Source of the DNA: Micromonospora sp. C31
Lineage (GTDB): Bacteria; Actinomycetota; Actinomycetes; Mycobacteriales; Micromonosporaceae
Reading direction: 5' to 3'
Length of the DNA: 64,000 nucleotides
NCBI RefSeq assembly: GCF_018070575.1
Contig: NZ_JAGPXN010000001.1
Coordinates: 558,001 to 622,000, forward strand
Shown here: one piece after another, positions 55,102-63,349 of the stretch
How positions within the stretch are numbered: position 1 is the first letter of the stretch
Layout: each line of letters opens with the position of its first letter
Notes under the pieces: model-generated
Seen by the model: the letters and a program-made list of their open reading frames with translations, nothing else
Database searches by the model: none
Told to the model about the DNA's origin: nothing
Position numbers and translations under genes: made by a program

Positions 55102-55494
55102 TCAGCTGGGGTTGCCGAAGACCCACAGCACGCCCTTCGCGAAGGCGAAGTCAAGGCCGGCCACGATCGTCAGCATCACCGCGACGAAGACGACCACCAC
55201 GGCCGTGTAGGTCAGCAGTTCCTTGCGGGTCGGCCAGATGACCTTACGCAGTTCCGCCACGACCTCGCGGATGAATCGGGCGATGCGGCCGAACAGCCCC
55301 ACCCGGTCCGACTCCGCCTTGGTCTTCGGACGGCTGTCCGCCGAATCCGCCTTCGCCCGCGACCGCGTCGCGGTGCCGCCGCGGGAGACCGGCTCCTCGG
55401 CGTCGGTGGCGTCGTCGTCGGCCACGTCGTCGACGACCTCGTCGTGCAGACGGTCGTCGCCGGCGTCCTCGCCGCGCCGCTTCTTGTCGGCCAC
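55102..55494 (-). CDS. secE: Preprotein translocase subunit SecE
   Basis: A 130-residue clamp subunit of the SecYEG channel. A 65-residue charged N-terminal region precedes the conserved amphipathic helix FIREVVAELRKVIWPTRKEL and one membrane helix (YTAVVVVFVAVMLTIVAGL). GTG 55494 has GGAGGGC 5 nt before it. A sequence close to the rpsL/rpsJ leader element lies 33 nt upstream. Confidence 0.96.
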   Translation of the reverse strand: MADKKRRGEDAGDDRLHDEVVDDVADDDATDAEEPVSRGGTATRSRAKADSADSRPKTKAESDRVGLFGRIARFIREVVAELRKVIWPTRKELLTYTAVVVVFVAVMLTIVAGLDFAFAKGVLWVFGNPS

Positions 55495-55708
55495 TTCGCC
55501 CTCCGTCGCGGGATGTCGGGGTCGCACGCTGTCGGGCGTGCGCGGCGCTTGGTCACGCCGGCCGGACCAACCGTCCCGCGACGGGCCGCGGCCGGCGGAT
55601 CAGCCAGGAGGGCCCGAATGCCTCGGAGCCACCCCGCCGATGCCACCACCACGGGCCGGACGCCGCCGTACGGCGGCGCGACCCACGGGAACGGTCAGGC
55701 CTGAGGCG

Positions 55709-55781
<73 letters not shown>

Positions 55782-55909
55782 GTGCGGCAATGCTCACCCA
55801 GCCCGGTCACGCACAACCGTGCAGGGGTTACTTGCCCCACGGCGGACCAGTGTACGGGTAGCGGCACGACTTTCCCAACCGGTCTGCCCCTCGCGCGTCG
55901 AGAGCCTGG

Positions 55910-56302
55910 TCAGCGAGCCGTCCGGACGGTCGCCCGAGCCTGCGACAGCACCTTCTCGCCCCCGCAGACGGCGGTCACGTCGAGCCTGGTCAAGCCGTCC
56001 TCGGTGACCTCGCGGACCTTTGCCGTCACCTCGATCTCGGTGCCCTCGTCGTCGTCCGGGACGACCACCGGTCGGGTGAAGCGGACGTTGTAGTCGACGA
56101 TCGCGTCGGGCGCCCCCGCCCACTCCGCCACCGCGCGACCGACCAGTGCCATCGTGAACATGCCGTGGGCGATCACGCCCGGCAGACCCACCTTCGTGGC
56201 GGTCCGGTCGCTCCAGTGGATCGGGTTGAAGTCGCCCGAGGCGCCGGCGTAGCGAATCAGGTCCGCCCGCGTCACCCGGAACGTCCTGGCTGGCAGCTCC
56301 AT
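55910..56302 (-). CDS. MaoC-like hot-dog dehydratase, HadB-like
   Basis: A 130-residue (R)-specific enoyl/3-hydroxyacyl dehydratase subunit. The hydratase-2 catalytic motif is in YAGASGDFNPIHWSD (Asp and His present), followed by LPGVIAHGMFTMALVGRAV. ATG 56302 lies one base after the stop of the partner gene. The pair matches the position of hadA-hadB next to secE in mycobacteria, where they act in mycolic-acid elongation; Micromonosporaceae do not make mycolates, so the fatty-acyl substrate here is uncertain. Confidence 0.9.
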   Translation of the reverse strand: MELPARTFRVTRADLIRYAGASGDFNPIHWSDRTATKVGLPGVIAHGMFTMALVGRAVAEWAGAPDAIVDYNVRFTRPVVVPDDDEGTEIEVTAKVREVTEDGLTRLDVTAVCGGEKVLSQARATVRTAR

Positions 56303-56303
56303 C

Positions 56304-56750
56304 TCAGCCCTCCCCACGTACGACGAGCTTCGACCAGACCGTCACCACCGGCTCGCCGGCCGCGGTGGCGACCTCGGTGCGGGTGGTCAGGAAGCCGTGC
56401 CCGCCGCGGCTGCTGACGTCGTCGATGACGCTGACGCACACCAACTCGTCCCCCGCCACCACCGGACGGGTGTAGGCGAAGCGCTGGTCGCCGTGGACGA
56501 CGCGGCTGTAGTCGACGCCGAGGTCCGGGTCGTCGATGATCTGCTGGCTGGCCGCCAGGGTGAGCACGATGGGAAAGGTCGGCGGGGCGACCACGTCCTG
56601 GTGGCCGAGCGCGCGGGCGGCAGCCGGATCGTGGTGGGCCGGATCGGCGGCGCCGATCGCCGAGGCGAACTCGCGGATCTTTTCTCTGCCCACCTGGTAG
56701 GGGGCGGTCGGCGGGTACGTCCGGCCGACGAAGGACGGGTCCAGGGACAT
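56304..56750 (-). CDS. FAS1-like hot-dog dehydratase subunit, HadA-like
   Basis: A 148-residue non-catalytic-type hot-dog subunit (MaoC dehydratase N-terminal family) that pairs with the downstream HadB-like protein. YQVGREKIREFASAIGAADP, APPTFPIVLTLAASQQIIDD and GDQRFAYTRPVVAGDELV are typical. It lacks the Asp-x4-His pair of the partner. Gap to rpmG is 125 bp. Confidence 0.9.
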   Translation of the reverse strand: MSLDPSFVGRTYPPTAPYQVGREKIREFASAIGAADPAHHDPAAARALGHQDVVAPPTFPIVLTLAASQQIIDDPDLGVDYSRVVHGDQRFAYTRPVVAGDELVCVSVIDDVSSRGGHGFLTTRTEVATAAGEPVVTVWSKLVVRGEG

Positions 56751-56875
56751 GCCGCGAACCTACACGTATACGCCGAACGCCGATCCGTACGGTCGGCGGC
56801 GGCCGGAGCCGCGCCGTCCCTACGGACCGGCGATCGGGAAGTGCCTGAGGACCGGGCCGGCGGAGCCGCCGTGGG

Positions 56876-57043
56876 TCAGCGGGTCTCGCGGTGGACCGTG
56901 TGCTTGCCGTCCCGCGGGCAGAACTTCTTCAGCTCGATGCGGTCGGGGTCGTTACGACGGTTCTTGCGCGTGATGTAGTTGCGCTCCTTGCACTCCACAC
57001 ACGCCAAAGTGATCTTCGGCCGGACATCGGTCGCCTTCGCCAC
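56876..57043 (-). CDS. rpmG: 50S ribosomal protein L33
   Basis: A 55-residue protein too short for most length cut-offs, (M)[17 protein letters not shown]... ending HRETR. Zinc-ribbon ligands Cys15, Cys18 and Cys42 are present, but the fourth position is Asp45 (FCPRDGKH) where zinc-binding L33 proteins have Cys. GTG start 57043. Located first among protein genes of this block, after two tRNA genes. Confidence 0.95.
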   Translation of the reverse strand: MAKATDVRPKITLACVECKERNYITRKNRRNDPDRIELKKFCPRDGKHTVHRETR

Positions 57044-57175
57044 GGCGGAGTGCCTTCCTCGCTACGGGTAACAACTACGACGCATCAGCCTACGAGCTGA
57101 CGGCGCGGACATGCAAAGTGGGCGCCTGTGGCGCCCATCCCACCGACCGCCGGGAGCTGGCCCGGTGGACGAGAG

Positions 57176-57248
57176 TAGCGGTGGCCGGACTTGAACCGGC
57201 GACACAGCGATTATGAGCCGCTTGCTCTGCCATCTGAGCTACACCGCC
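57176..57248 (-). tRNA. tRNA-Met (elongator, anticodon CAT)
   Basis: 73 nt. Acceptor GGCGGTG with CACCGCT (G1-U72 wobble), D-arm GCTC-AGATGGCA-GAGC, anticodon loop CTCATAA in AGCGG/TCGCT, T-arm GCCGG-TTCAAGT-CCGGC, discriminator A. It has no GGG:CCC anticodon stem and no 1:72 mismatch of the initiator kind, so it is the elongator. Confidence 0.94.
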
Positions 57249-57273
57249 GTGGCGGGTCCAGCCGGACCCTCTG

Positions 57274-57346
57274 AGCCCCCTTACGGAATCGAACCGTAGA
57301 CCTTCTCCTTACCATGGAGACGCTCTGCCGACTGAGCTAAGGGGGC
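57274..57346 (-). tRNA. tRNA-Thr (anticodon GGT)
   Basis: 73 nt. Acceptor GCCCCCT with AGGGGGC, D-arm GCTC-AGTCGGCA-GAGC, anticodon loop ATGGTAA in TCTCC/GGAGA, T-arm TACGG-TTCGATT-CCGTA, discriminator T. Only 25 nt from tRNA-Met; the two are probably co-transcribed with rpmG. Confidence 0.94.
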
Positions 57347-57442
57347 CTGCGCGATCTCCCCGGGGGGTGACGCGCAGGGGATACATTACACGGCCACGCG
57401 GCGGAGATGAAATCGGATCCCCCACCGGGGCGTTTCCGCAGA

Positions 57443-59971
57443 TCAGGGCACGGCCCGCAGCCGGGGCAGCTCCCCCGGGGAGATCGTCTCCGGGTCCACC
57501 TGGGCGCCGAACCAGGCCTCCAGCCGCTCGTACGGCAGTGGGCGGCTGAACAGGAAGCCCTGGCCGATCTCGCAGCCGATGTCCTGGAGCAACTCCAGGG
57601 TCAGCTCGCTCTCCACGCCCTCGGCGACCACGGCCAGACCGAACTGCTGGGAGAGCGTGACCACCGCGTTGACGATCGCCAGGTCGCCCGGGTCCGTCGC
57701 CATGCCCTGCACGAAGGAACGGTCGACCTTCACCTCGTGCACCGGCAGCCGTCGCAGGTGGGCCAGGGACGAGTCGCCGGTGCCGAAGTCGTCCACCGAC
57801 AGCCGTACGCCGAGGTCCCGCAGCCGCCGCAGGGTCGGGATGGGCCGGTCGGTGCCGTCCAGCACCCCGGCCTCCTTGATCTCCAGCGTGAGCAGTTGCG
57901 GCAGCACGCCGTACTCGTCGAGCAGCTCCCCGACGCGGGCCGGGAAGTGCTGGTCGGTCAGCGTACGGGCGGAGAGGTTGACCGCGACGGCGAGCGGCTG
58001 GCCGGCGTGCGTCCAGTCCCGGCTGTGCCGTAGCCCCTCACGGAGCACGAACTCGGTGAACCGGCCGAGCTGACCGGTGTGCTCGGCCACCGCCACGAAG
58101 TCCTCCGGGGCGACCGTGCCGTGCGCCGGGTGCTCCCACCGGGCCAGGCACTCGACGCCGACCAGCCGGCGGTCGCGCAGCGTCACCTTGGGCTGGAAGT
58201 AGACCTCCAGCTCGTCGGCGTCGAGCGCGCGCCGCAGGTCACCGGCGAGGCCGAGCCGCCGCAGGGACCGCGACTCCAGCGCCGGGCTGAACAGCTGCAC
58301 GCTCCCCGGCACGGACTTGGCCGCCGTCGCCGCCAGGTCCACCCGCTGCAGCAGGGACGCGGCGTCGCTGCCGTGGTCGGGGTGCAGGGCGACACCGACC
58401 GCCGTGTCCACGTCGAGGGTGAGCGCGTCGAAGACCATTTCGTCGCGGATCTGCTCGCGCAGCTGCGCCGCCAGCTCCACCGCCGCCTCGGCACTCTCCA
58501 ACCGCAGCGTCACGAGGAACTCGTCCCCGCCGGCCCGCCCGACCAGCGCCGACGAGGGTACGCAGGCACGCAGCCGGTTGGCCACCTCCACCAGGACCTT
58601 GTCGCCGGCGGCGTGCCCGAGCGACTCGTTGACCTGGCGCAGCCGGTCGACGTCGAACAGCAGCAGGGCCACCACCTCGCCCGGTGCCCGGATCTTGACG
58701 GCCTCCTCCAGCGCGCCCGTGATCCGCCGCCGGTTGGGCAGCCTGGTCAGCGTGTCGTGGCTGGCGTCGTGGCGGAGCCGGTCGACCAGCCGCGAGTTCT
58801 CCAACGCCACCGCCGCGTGCGCCGCCACCGTCTCGAAGAGAGGCACGTCGGTACGGACGAAGTGGTTGCTGTCCCCCAGCCGGTTGGCCACCTCAAGCGT
58901 CCCGATCACCGCCTGACCGGACCGCAGGGGCAGGACGATGACGTCCTTGACCCGGTGCGTCGAGAGCGGGGCGCGCAGGTCGCCGTCGGTCGTCAGTCCT
59001 CGACCGACGGCCACGGTGCGGCCCTCGTCCCGGGCCCGTTCCCGCAGGGCGGCCGGGGTCTTGGCGAAGTCGAGCAGACCGGGGGCGTCGTTGCGGGCGG
59101 TCAGCAGCACCTCGGGGTGCCGGCCCTGGGCGGGCAGCCAGAGCGTGGCGTACTCCGCCTGCATGAGCGCCCGCACACGGCCCAGGAGGGCGTCGGGCAG
59201 CGTGCCGTACTCGCCGCTCTCGCTCACCGCGCGGCTCAGCTCGTACATGTCGGTCAGGGTGCGGTGCTGGCGGAAGAACTGCGCGTAGGCCCGGTAGACG
59301 AGGGCCAGCGCGACGAGGAGGGCCCCCAGCAGCAGCAGCGACCACCAGGTGGCCGCGATGAGAATGAGGATGATCATCCCGCTGGCGATGTTGATCATCG
59401 CCGCCAGGAGCGCGGGCGGCGACTGCCGGAGCGCGCCTCGGCCGGCCTGCCAGCCCTGCAACAACGTGTGCACGCCGGCGACCGAGGCGAGACTCAACAG
59501 GTTCACCATGCTGGCCGCGAGGGACAGCTTGAGCCAGGTGGCCGGGCCGACGCCCTCGACGGGCGGCATCGCCTCGAGCACGAGGACGGCCAGCGACGAG
59601 CCCGCGGCCGCCCGGCCCACGTTGAACCAGAACTTCGTCGCACCGAACCGGTGCCGAAGGTGGGTCGCCGCCGACGCGACCGTGTAGATCACGACGACCG
59701 TGAGCGGTTCGACCAGGTAGAAGGCCAGGACCAGCGGGATCTCGGTCAGGGTCACGCCGAGGGACTGCCGCCGGACGGTGAAGTTCAGCACCGGGAGCCC
59801 GGCGGCCACCATCGCCACGAGGAGTGGCAGCGCGAGCGACCACTCCCCGAACGGCTGCGGCGCGACCAGGCCGACCACCGTCGTGCAGACGATGGCGATC
59901 AGGGCCAACGGCCCGGTGATCAGCCACGCGTGTTCAGTCGAGCGGGGGCCGGTGGGGCCACGACCCGCCAT
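57443..59971 (-). CDS. Membrane-anchored GAF-GGDEF-EAL cyclic-di-GMP protein
   Basis: An 842-residue protein. Residues 1-235 hold about seven hydrophobic segments, then a GAF domain (about 260-395), a GGDEF domain (RLPNRRRI; intact active site GRAGGDEFLV) and an EAL domain. The phosphodiesterase residues look complete: the EAL signature reads VECLARWEH (ECL), then AVNLSART, LEIKEAG, VDDFGTGDSSL, EVKVDRSF, VAEGVES and IGQGFLFSRPL. Both cyclase and phosphodiesterase activity are therefore possible. It starts 51 bp after a 47-residue peptide gene on the same strand, likely co-transcribed. Confidence 0.95.
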   Translation of the reverse strand: MAGRGPTGPRSTEHAWLITGPLALIAIVCTTVVGLVAPQPFGEWSLALPLLVAMVAAGLPVLNFTVRRQSLGVTLTEIPLVLAFYLVEPLTVVVIYTVASAATHLRHRFGATKFWFNVGRAAAGSSLAVLVLEAMPPVEGVGPATWLKLSLAASMVNLLSLASVAGVHTLLQGWQAGRGALRQSPPALLAAMINIASGMIILILIAATWWSLLLLGALLVALALVYRAYAQFFRQHRTLTDMYELSRAVSESGEYGTLPDALLGRVRALMQAEYATLWLPAQGRHPEVLLTARNDAPGLLDFAKTPAALRERARDEGRTVAVGRGLTTDGDLRAPLSTHRVKDVIVLPLRSGQAVIGTLEVANRLGDSNHFVRTDVPLFETVAAHAAVALENSRLVDRLRHDASHDTLTRLPNRRRITGALEEAVKIRAPGEVVALLLFDVDRLRQVNESLGHAAGDKVLVEVANRLRACVPSSALVGRAGGDEFLVTLRLESAEAAVELAAQLREQIRDEMVFDALTLDVDTAVGVALHPDHGSDAASLLQRVDLAATAAKSVPGSVQLFSPALESRSLRRLGLAGDLRRALDADELEVYFQPKVTLRDRRLVGVECLARWEHPAHGTVAPEDFVAVAEHTGQLGRFTEFVLREGLRHSRDWTHAGQPLAVAVNLSARTLTDQHFPARVGELLDEYGVLPQLLTLEIKEAGVLDGTDRPIPTLRRLRDLGVRLSVDDFGTGDSSLAHLRRLPVHEVKVDRSFVQGMATDPGDLAIVNAVVTLSQQFGLAVVAEGVESELTLELLQDIGCEIGQGFLFSRPLPYERLEAWFGAQVDPETISPGELPRLRAVP

Positions 59972-60022
59972 CCCGTGCCCCCTTACCGGCCCGCCGGTCT
60001 CACGTCATCGAGCGGTGGTTGC

Positions 60023-60166
60023 TCAGCGAGGTGCGGGCATGTTCCAGATGATGTCGCCAAGCTGGGAATCTGCGGAGCCCCAGGCGTCACCGACCCAGAC
60101 GACGCTCGCGAGAGCGGCGAGTGCGAAAAGCGAGCCAAGCAGCCGGCCCAGCCTTCGACCAGACAT
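60023..60166 (-). CDS. 47-residue exported or anchored peptide
   Basis: A small gene with a clean AGGAG site 6 nt before the ATG at 60166. The product has a basic start (MSGRRLGRLLG), a hydrophobic core (SLFALAALASVVWVG), and a short polar tail AWGSADSQLGDIIWNMPAPR. The core could be a cleavable signal (cut near AWG/SAD) or an anchor. It sits directly before the GGDEF-EAL gene, so it could act on that protein's sensing region. Family not recognised with certainty. Confidence 0.7.
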   Translation of the reverse strand: MSGRRLGRLLGSLFALAALASVVWVGDAWGSADSQLGDIIWNMPAPR

Positions 60167-60638
60167 GTTTGCTCCTGTCGGGGAAGTGTCACGGGGATGG
60201 TGGAGGTTCCACGATCGTGCCACAAGGCAGGTACCCAGAAAAGCGGTGCGTGTACCGCCGGACCGAGCGTCGCCGACGTTCCGCCGTTCGGCCCAGGGGC
60301 CGCCCCGACCGAGCCCTGATCACAGGGCTGAGTGGGCATCGTGCACTTCGCACATTGCGGAATGCGACCTTCCAGGCAAACAGGGAAAGGTCCGGGAGTC
60401 CAGACGTACCCACCTTCACCATGGGTGACCCCGCGCTCAGGGGCAACTCGACCAGACATCGACCACCATACTCGTTCTGCGCCAGCACGCCAGGGCTTCT
60501 GACGACGGAGCGACGAACTTCGTACCGCACGTCTCGGGGCCGACCCGGTTCACCCGGCGCGGGTCGTCGTCGCCGGCGGGGCACCGTCGGGTCGACCGGC
60601 TGCGGTCGTCGGGTGGAAGGCGAGGCCCTCGGTGCTGC
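60167..60638. other. Intergenic region upstream of the small peptide
   Basis: No convincing gene. It contains the perfect palindrome CACGATCGTG (about 60212-60221), 47 nt before the peptide start, which could be a regulator site. Remaining frames have no good start or codon bias. Confidence 0.5.
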
Positions 60639-60779
60639 TCAGCCGCAAGGACATCCCTGGTCGCCAGCGCCGAACGGGGCGAGCACGAGCTGCGCGCCGC
60701 GCCCTGCCGCCTGGGCGGTGCAGCGCTCGACGTCGTCGACCGACAGGTAGAGAGCGACGTGCGCGGGCAGTACGTAAGC
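60639..60779 (-). pseudogene. Fragment of a VOC (glyoxalase/bleomycin-resistance) protein
   Basis: One frame reads VLPAHVALYLSVDDVERCT then AAGRGAQLVLAPFGAGDQG, followed by a stop at 60639. This is the middle strand-helix part of a vicinal-oxygen-chelate fold, but no start and no remaining half is found, so it is a decayed copy. Low confidence because the fragment is short. Confidence 0.4.
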
Positions 60780-60930
60780 AACGGGTCGACCTGATCGAGG
60801 CTGCCGGCTGCCGCGCCAGTCCAGCCCCCCAGACTGGTTGCCCCGGCCTACCTCCCGTAGCCAGCGAGACGCCAGCCCAATGCCCTCAGCCGTTCGCTAG
60901 CCGCACGGCCCCACGCCGGGCACCGCCCGC

Positions 60931-61077
60931 TCAGTCACGAGTCCTGGCCCTGCGCCTGTCCGCGTCCGCGATAGCGTGCCGCACGGCCAGCCGGATCACC
61001 AGATAGAGGACCGCAAGTCCGATTGCCCAGCTGACGAGGACTGCCACCAGTTGCTCGGGCGGGGTATCGAACATCAT
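60931..61077 (-). CDS. Small single-pass membrane protein
   Basis: A 48-residue product (MMFDTPPEQLVAVLVSWAIG then LAVLYLVIRLAVRHAI and a basic DRRRARTRD end). One transmembrane helix with a positively charged C-terminus. No strong ribosome binding site and no family known to me; the start could be the second ATG. Treated as probable because of the clear helix and a basic cytoplasmic end. Confidence 0.45.
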   Translation of the reverse strand: MMFDTPPEQLVAVLVSWAIGLAVLYLVIRLAVRHAIADADRRRARTRD

Positions 61078-61428
61078 GGCCCGCAGCCTATAGACCTCGC
61101 CCACCCCCGGCCCCCCGTCGATCTCGGTGACAGTGTGTGACACAGCCAGCATCGAGCGGACTGTAGCGGGGCTGAGCAAGACTCACGGAAGCGGCCCCTG
61201 ACCGGCGTTCGCGCTGGTCAGAGGCCGCTTGCACTCCTGATGGCGGGTAGAGATCCGAACCTCTGCAGCTTTCGTGATGGATTCACAGGGCATTCTTGAT
61301 CTTGACTGAGGCACAGTCACTGAGCTGCCGTTTCTGTCTTCCAGCCGCCCACCATCTGCCACGGATGGAACCTTGCCCCAGGACGCCGCTCGCGACTACA
61401 GCGTCATCCGAACCGACTCGATGAGATG
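61078..61428. other. Non-coding stretch with hairpin and tRNA-like scar
   Basis: Contains the hairpin at 61190-61229 and, at 61244-61262, GGTAGAGATCCGAACCTCT, which on the minus strand resembles the T-arm end of a tRNA (AGAGGTTCGGATCTCTACC). No gene seen. The scar is of interest because a recombinase remnant lies 1.5 kb away. Confidence 0.4.
61190..61229 (-). terminator. Terminator-like hairpin
   Basis: AGCGGCC/GGCCGCT and CTGACC/GGTCAG stems (61190-61203 with 61216-61229), one C/A mismatch, 12-nt loop. Downstream of the leftward membrane-protein gene. Confidence 0.6.
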
Positions 61429-62109
61429 TCAACTCGCGATGCTCGCCACCGCCGACACCGCGGCGGCCATCAAGAAGGCCCGCAGGGAGACCTGTGGCCG
61501 GCAGAGGCGCAACGCAACGAGCGTGCCTGCTGCCGCAAGGAGAAGTTGCACCGCTGCCGACCCCAGCCTCGTCCAAACGAAGGAATCCATGGGGCCGACC
61601 CAGACGAACGCGATGTAGAGAACGGTGTAGGCCGCCTCCCCGGCAAGCAGCCCGAGCGCTACGCCGAGAGCAGTCCCGGCGTTGCGGGTAGTGCCCGCCC
61701 TGAAGACGTGGGCGAGGTAGCCAAGCACCAATCCGCCAAACAACGAACCAACCAGCCAGAAGGCCGACGCGCGCATGATGGAGCCGAGCCCGTCCGGTGG
61801 TGGCGCCGAACCGCTGAGCCACTGCCGGCTCAGCCAGGCAACGAGGCCGTAGTAGGTCAGCGTCGCCAGGGCGAGGGTGCCGACCCCAGTGACAAGAGCT
61901 GATCGGCAGGTCGGGGCGTAGTAGCCCACGGCGAGCGCCACCACGGCCCAGCCGAAACCCGAGCTGAAGGCCGGCACGAGGAACCTGCCCACAGCTTCCG
62001 GCACGAGGTCGGCAGTGAATGCGGCCATCCCCAGGGCGACTCCCGCGAGAACCGGGGGAAGCACCTCACGCCGCACCGACCGTCTGCCGAGGCTCCTCAA
62101 CTCCGTCAT
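61429..62109 (-). CDS. Polytopic membrane protein, unknown family
   Basis: A 226-residue protein with six to seven hydrophobic segments, for example LVPAFSSGFGWAVVALAVGY, SAFWLVGSLFGGLVLGYLAH and AALVALRLCRPQ-type ends. No signal peptide and no catalytic motif. ATG 62109 (MTELRSLGRRSVRREV) was used; a TTG 18 bp earlier is possible. It resembles small actinomycete integral-membrane proteins of unknown function. Confidence 0.75.
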   Translation of the reverse strand: MTELRSLGRRSVRREVLPPVLAGVALGMAAFTADLVPEAVGRFLVPAFSSGFGWAVVALAVGYYAPTCRSALVTGVGTLALATLTYYGLVAWLSRQWLSGSAPPPDGLGSIMRASAFWLVGSLFGGLVLGYLAHVFRAGTTRNAGTALGVALGLLAGEAAYTVLYIAFVWVGPMDSFVWTRLGSAAVQLLLAAAGTLVALRLCRPQVSLRAFLMAAAVSAVASIAS

Positions 62110-62215
62110 TCGGGCACCGCTTGACAAACAAGGCTCACTCTTGCGCTCTCATCCGCGCTACCTGCGGGAGCTAGCCGTCGCCCGACGCCTACGCGTGCCC
62201 GCGCCCACCACCTAC

Positions 62216-62725
62216 TCATGCCCCGGACGCTGCCTGCGGACGGTCGATCGCGTACATCACCTGACGCGCGGCGAACTCCTCGAACGTGTCGACCCGCACC
62301 ATGCCGAGGGCTTCCAGGAGGCGAACCGATCGGACGTTCGCCTCCTGGGCGACAGCGATCAGCCGGGGCGCGTCCGGGAACCGGTCGAAGGCCAGACCGA
62401 TGGCTGCGGCGGACGCTTCCCGGGCGTATCCGCGCCCCCACCACTCCGGCAGGAAGACGTACGACAGTTCCAGATCACCCGTCCGGTATCGGCCGAGGTG
62501 ACACCAGCCGACGAACTCCCCGGAACTCCTTGTCACCATCAGCCCGCCCGTGTGGTCACCCACCCGCCGCTCGGCCACCACCTCGTCAGACACCGGGCCG
62601 CCGAGGTGACGCCGCATCACCGGGTCCTGCCACATCCGCTCAAGCACCGACAGGTCGTGCGACCGGACCTCCCGCAGGACGAGGCGTTCCGTCCTGGCCA
62701 GCGCCTCATCCCGCTCGGTACTCAT
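62216..62725 (-). CDS. GNAT N-acetyltransferase, RimJ/RimL-like
   Basis: A 169-residue acetyltransferase. Fold elements: RTERLVLREVRSHDLSVLER at the start, the strand LELSYVFLPEWWGRGYAREA with the acetyl-CoA P-loop (WWGRGYARE), and NVRSVRLLEALGMVRVDTFE near the end. Such proteins acetylate N-termini or small amines. ATG 62725 has GGAGG 8 nt before it. Its upstream GTG-containing frame overlaps the recombinase stop by 4 bp. Confidence 0.88.
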   Translation of the reverse strand: MSTERDEALARTERLVLREVRSHDLSVLERMWQDPVMRRHLGGPVSDEVVAERRVGDHTGGLMVTRSSGEFVGWCHLGRYRTGDLELSYVFLPEWWGRGYAREASAAAIGLAFDRFPDAPRLIAVAQEANVRSVRLLEALGMVRVDTFEEFAARQVMYAIDRPQAASGA

Positions 62726-62751
62726 CGCGTCATCCTCCATCAGCCCCTCGC

Positions 62752-63045
62752 TCACCCGAGGGCGTCGCCGATCGTGTCGTTCATGGTGTCGTCTCCTCCG
62801 TCGATGCAGTTGGCATAGACCCGGAGCACGGCGACGCCGTGGCCCAGGCGCCGGGCGACCTCGGCCGGCGGGACGCCAGCAGTCAGCCAGCGCGACGCCG
62901 CCGCGTGCCGCAGGTCGTAGGCCGACGCACGAGGGGCGAAGCGACCTACGATTCGGTCAGCGCCCTCTCCCGAGCGAGCTTCCGACACCGGTCGTGGACC
63001 GACTCGGAGAGCGGCCCGCCGTGCAGGCCACGCGGTACGGCCGGC
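62752..63045 (-). pseudogene. Frameshifted tyrosine recombinase (integrase) remnant
   Basis: One frame ends with a clear integrase C-terminus: AYDLRHAAASRWLTAGVPPA, EVARRLGHGVAVLRVYANCI (with the active-site Arg, His and the nucleophile Tyr), stop at 62752. The preceding part, RGLHGGPLSESVHDRC, continues in a different frame to about 63045, so a frameshift lies near 62950-62975. Upstream frames are not recognisable as the N-terminal domains. It is a dead integrase, evidence of a past mobile element here. Confidence 0.75.
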
Positions 63046-63349
63046 GCTCTGGACAGGACGACCTCGGGCGAGGAAGGCCAGCGACGGCACGGCGACGGAC
63101 GGTTCGACCTCCGCCACCTGGTCTGCTCGTCGTAGTCCTCCACCCCACTTACCGACTCGGGCAGCAAGGCGTACCCCGCCGGGAACGCGTCCTCGAACCG
63201 CGCGGCGAAAGCGCCTGCCTCCTTGCAGAGGCATCGCCCGACCTTCGACTTGTCAGCGTGTCTGCCAAGTTGCGGTCCAGCGAAGGGCACCGATGAGGAC
63301 CGCGCGACGCTAAGTTGTGTGGTCTGTCGCGTGTGGAGTGAGGTCGAAC
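63046..63349. other. Degraded region upstream of the right-edge gene
   Basis: Probable remains of the integrase N-terminal part in several frames on the minus strand, and the promoter region of the rightward gene at 63350. No intact gene seen. Confidence 0.4.

Noticed and set aside
60437..60781. 114-codon minus-strand frame over the VOC fragment
   Set aside because: A different frame from the VOC-like reading; it has no recognisable domain, while the VOC frame does.
61244..61262. tRNA gene remnant as a real tRNA
   Set aside because: A T-arm-like sequence is seen, but the stem does not pair properly and no acceptor or anticodon arm could be folded around it.
61283..61822. 179-codon minus-strand frame overlapping the membrane protein gene
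   Set aside because: The overlapping frame 61429-62109 gives a coherent set of transmembrane helices; this frame is Arg/Ser/Gly-rich with no pattern.
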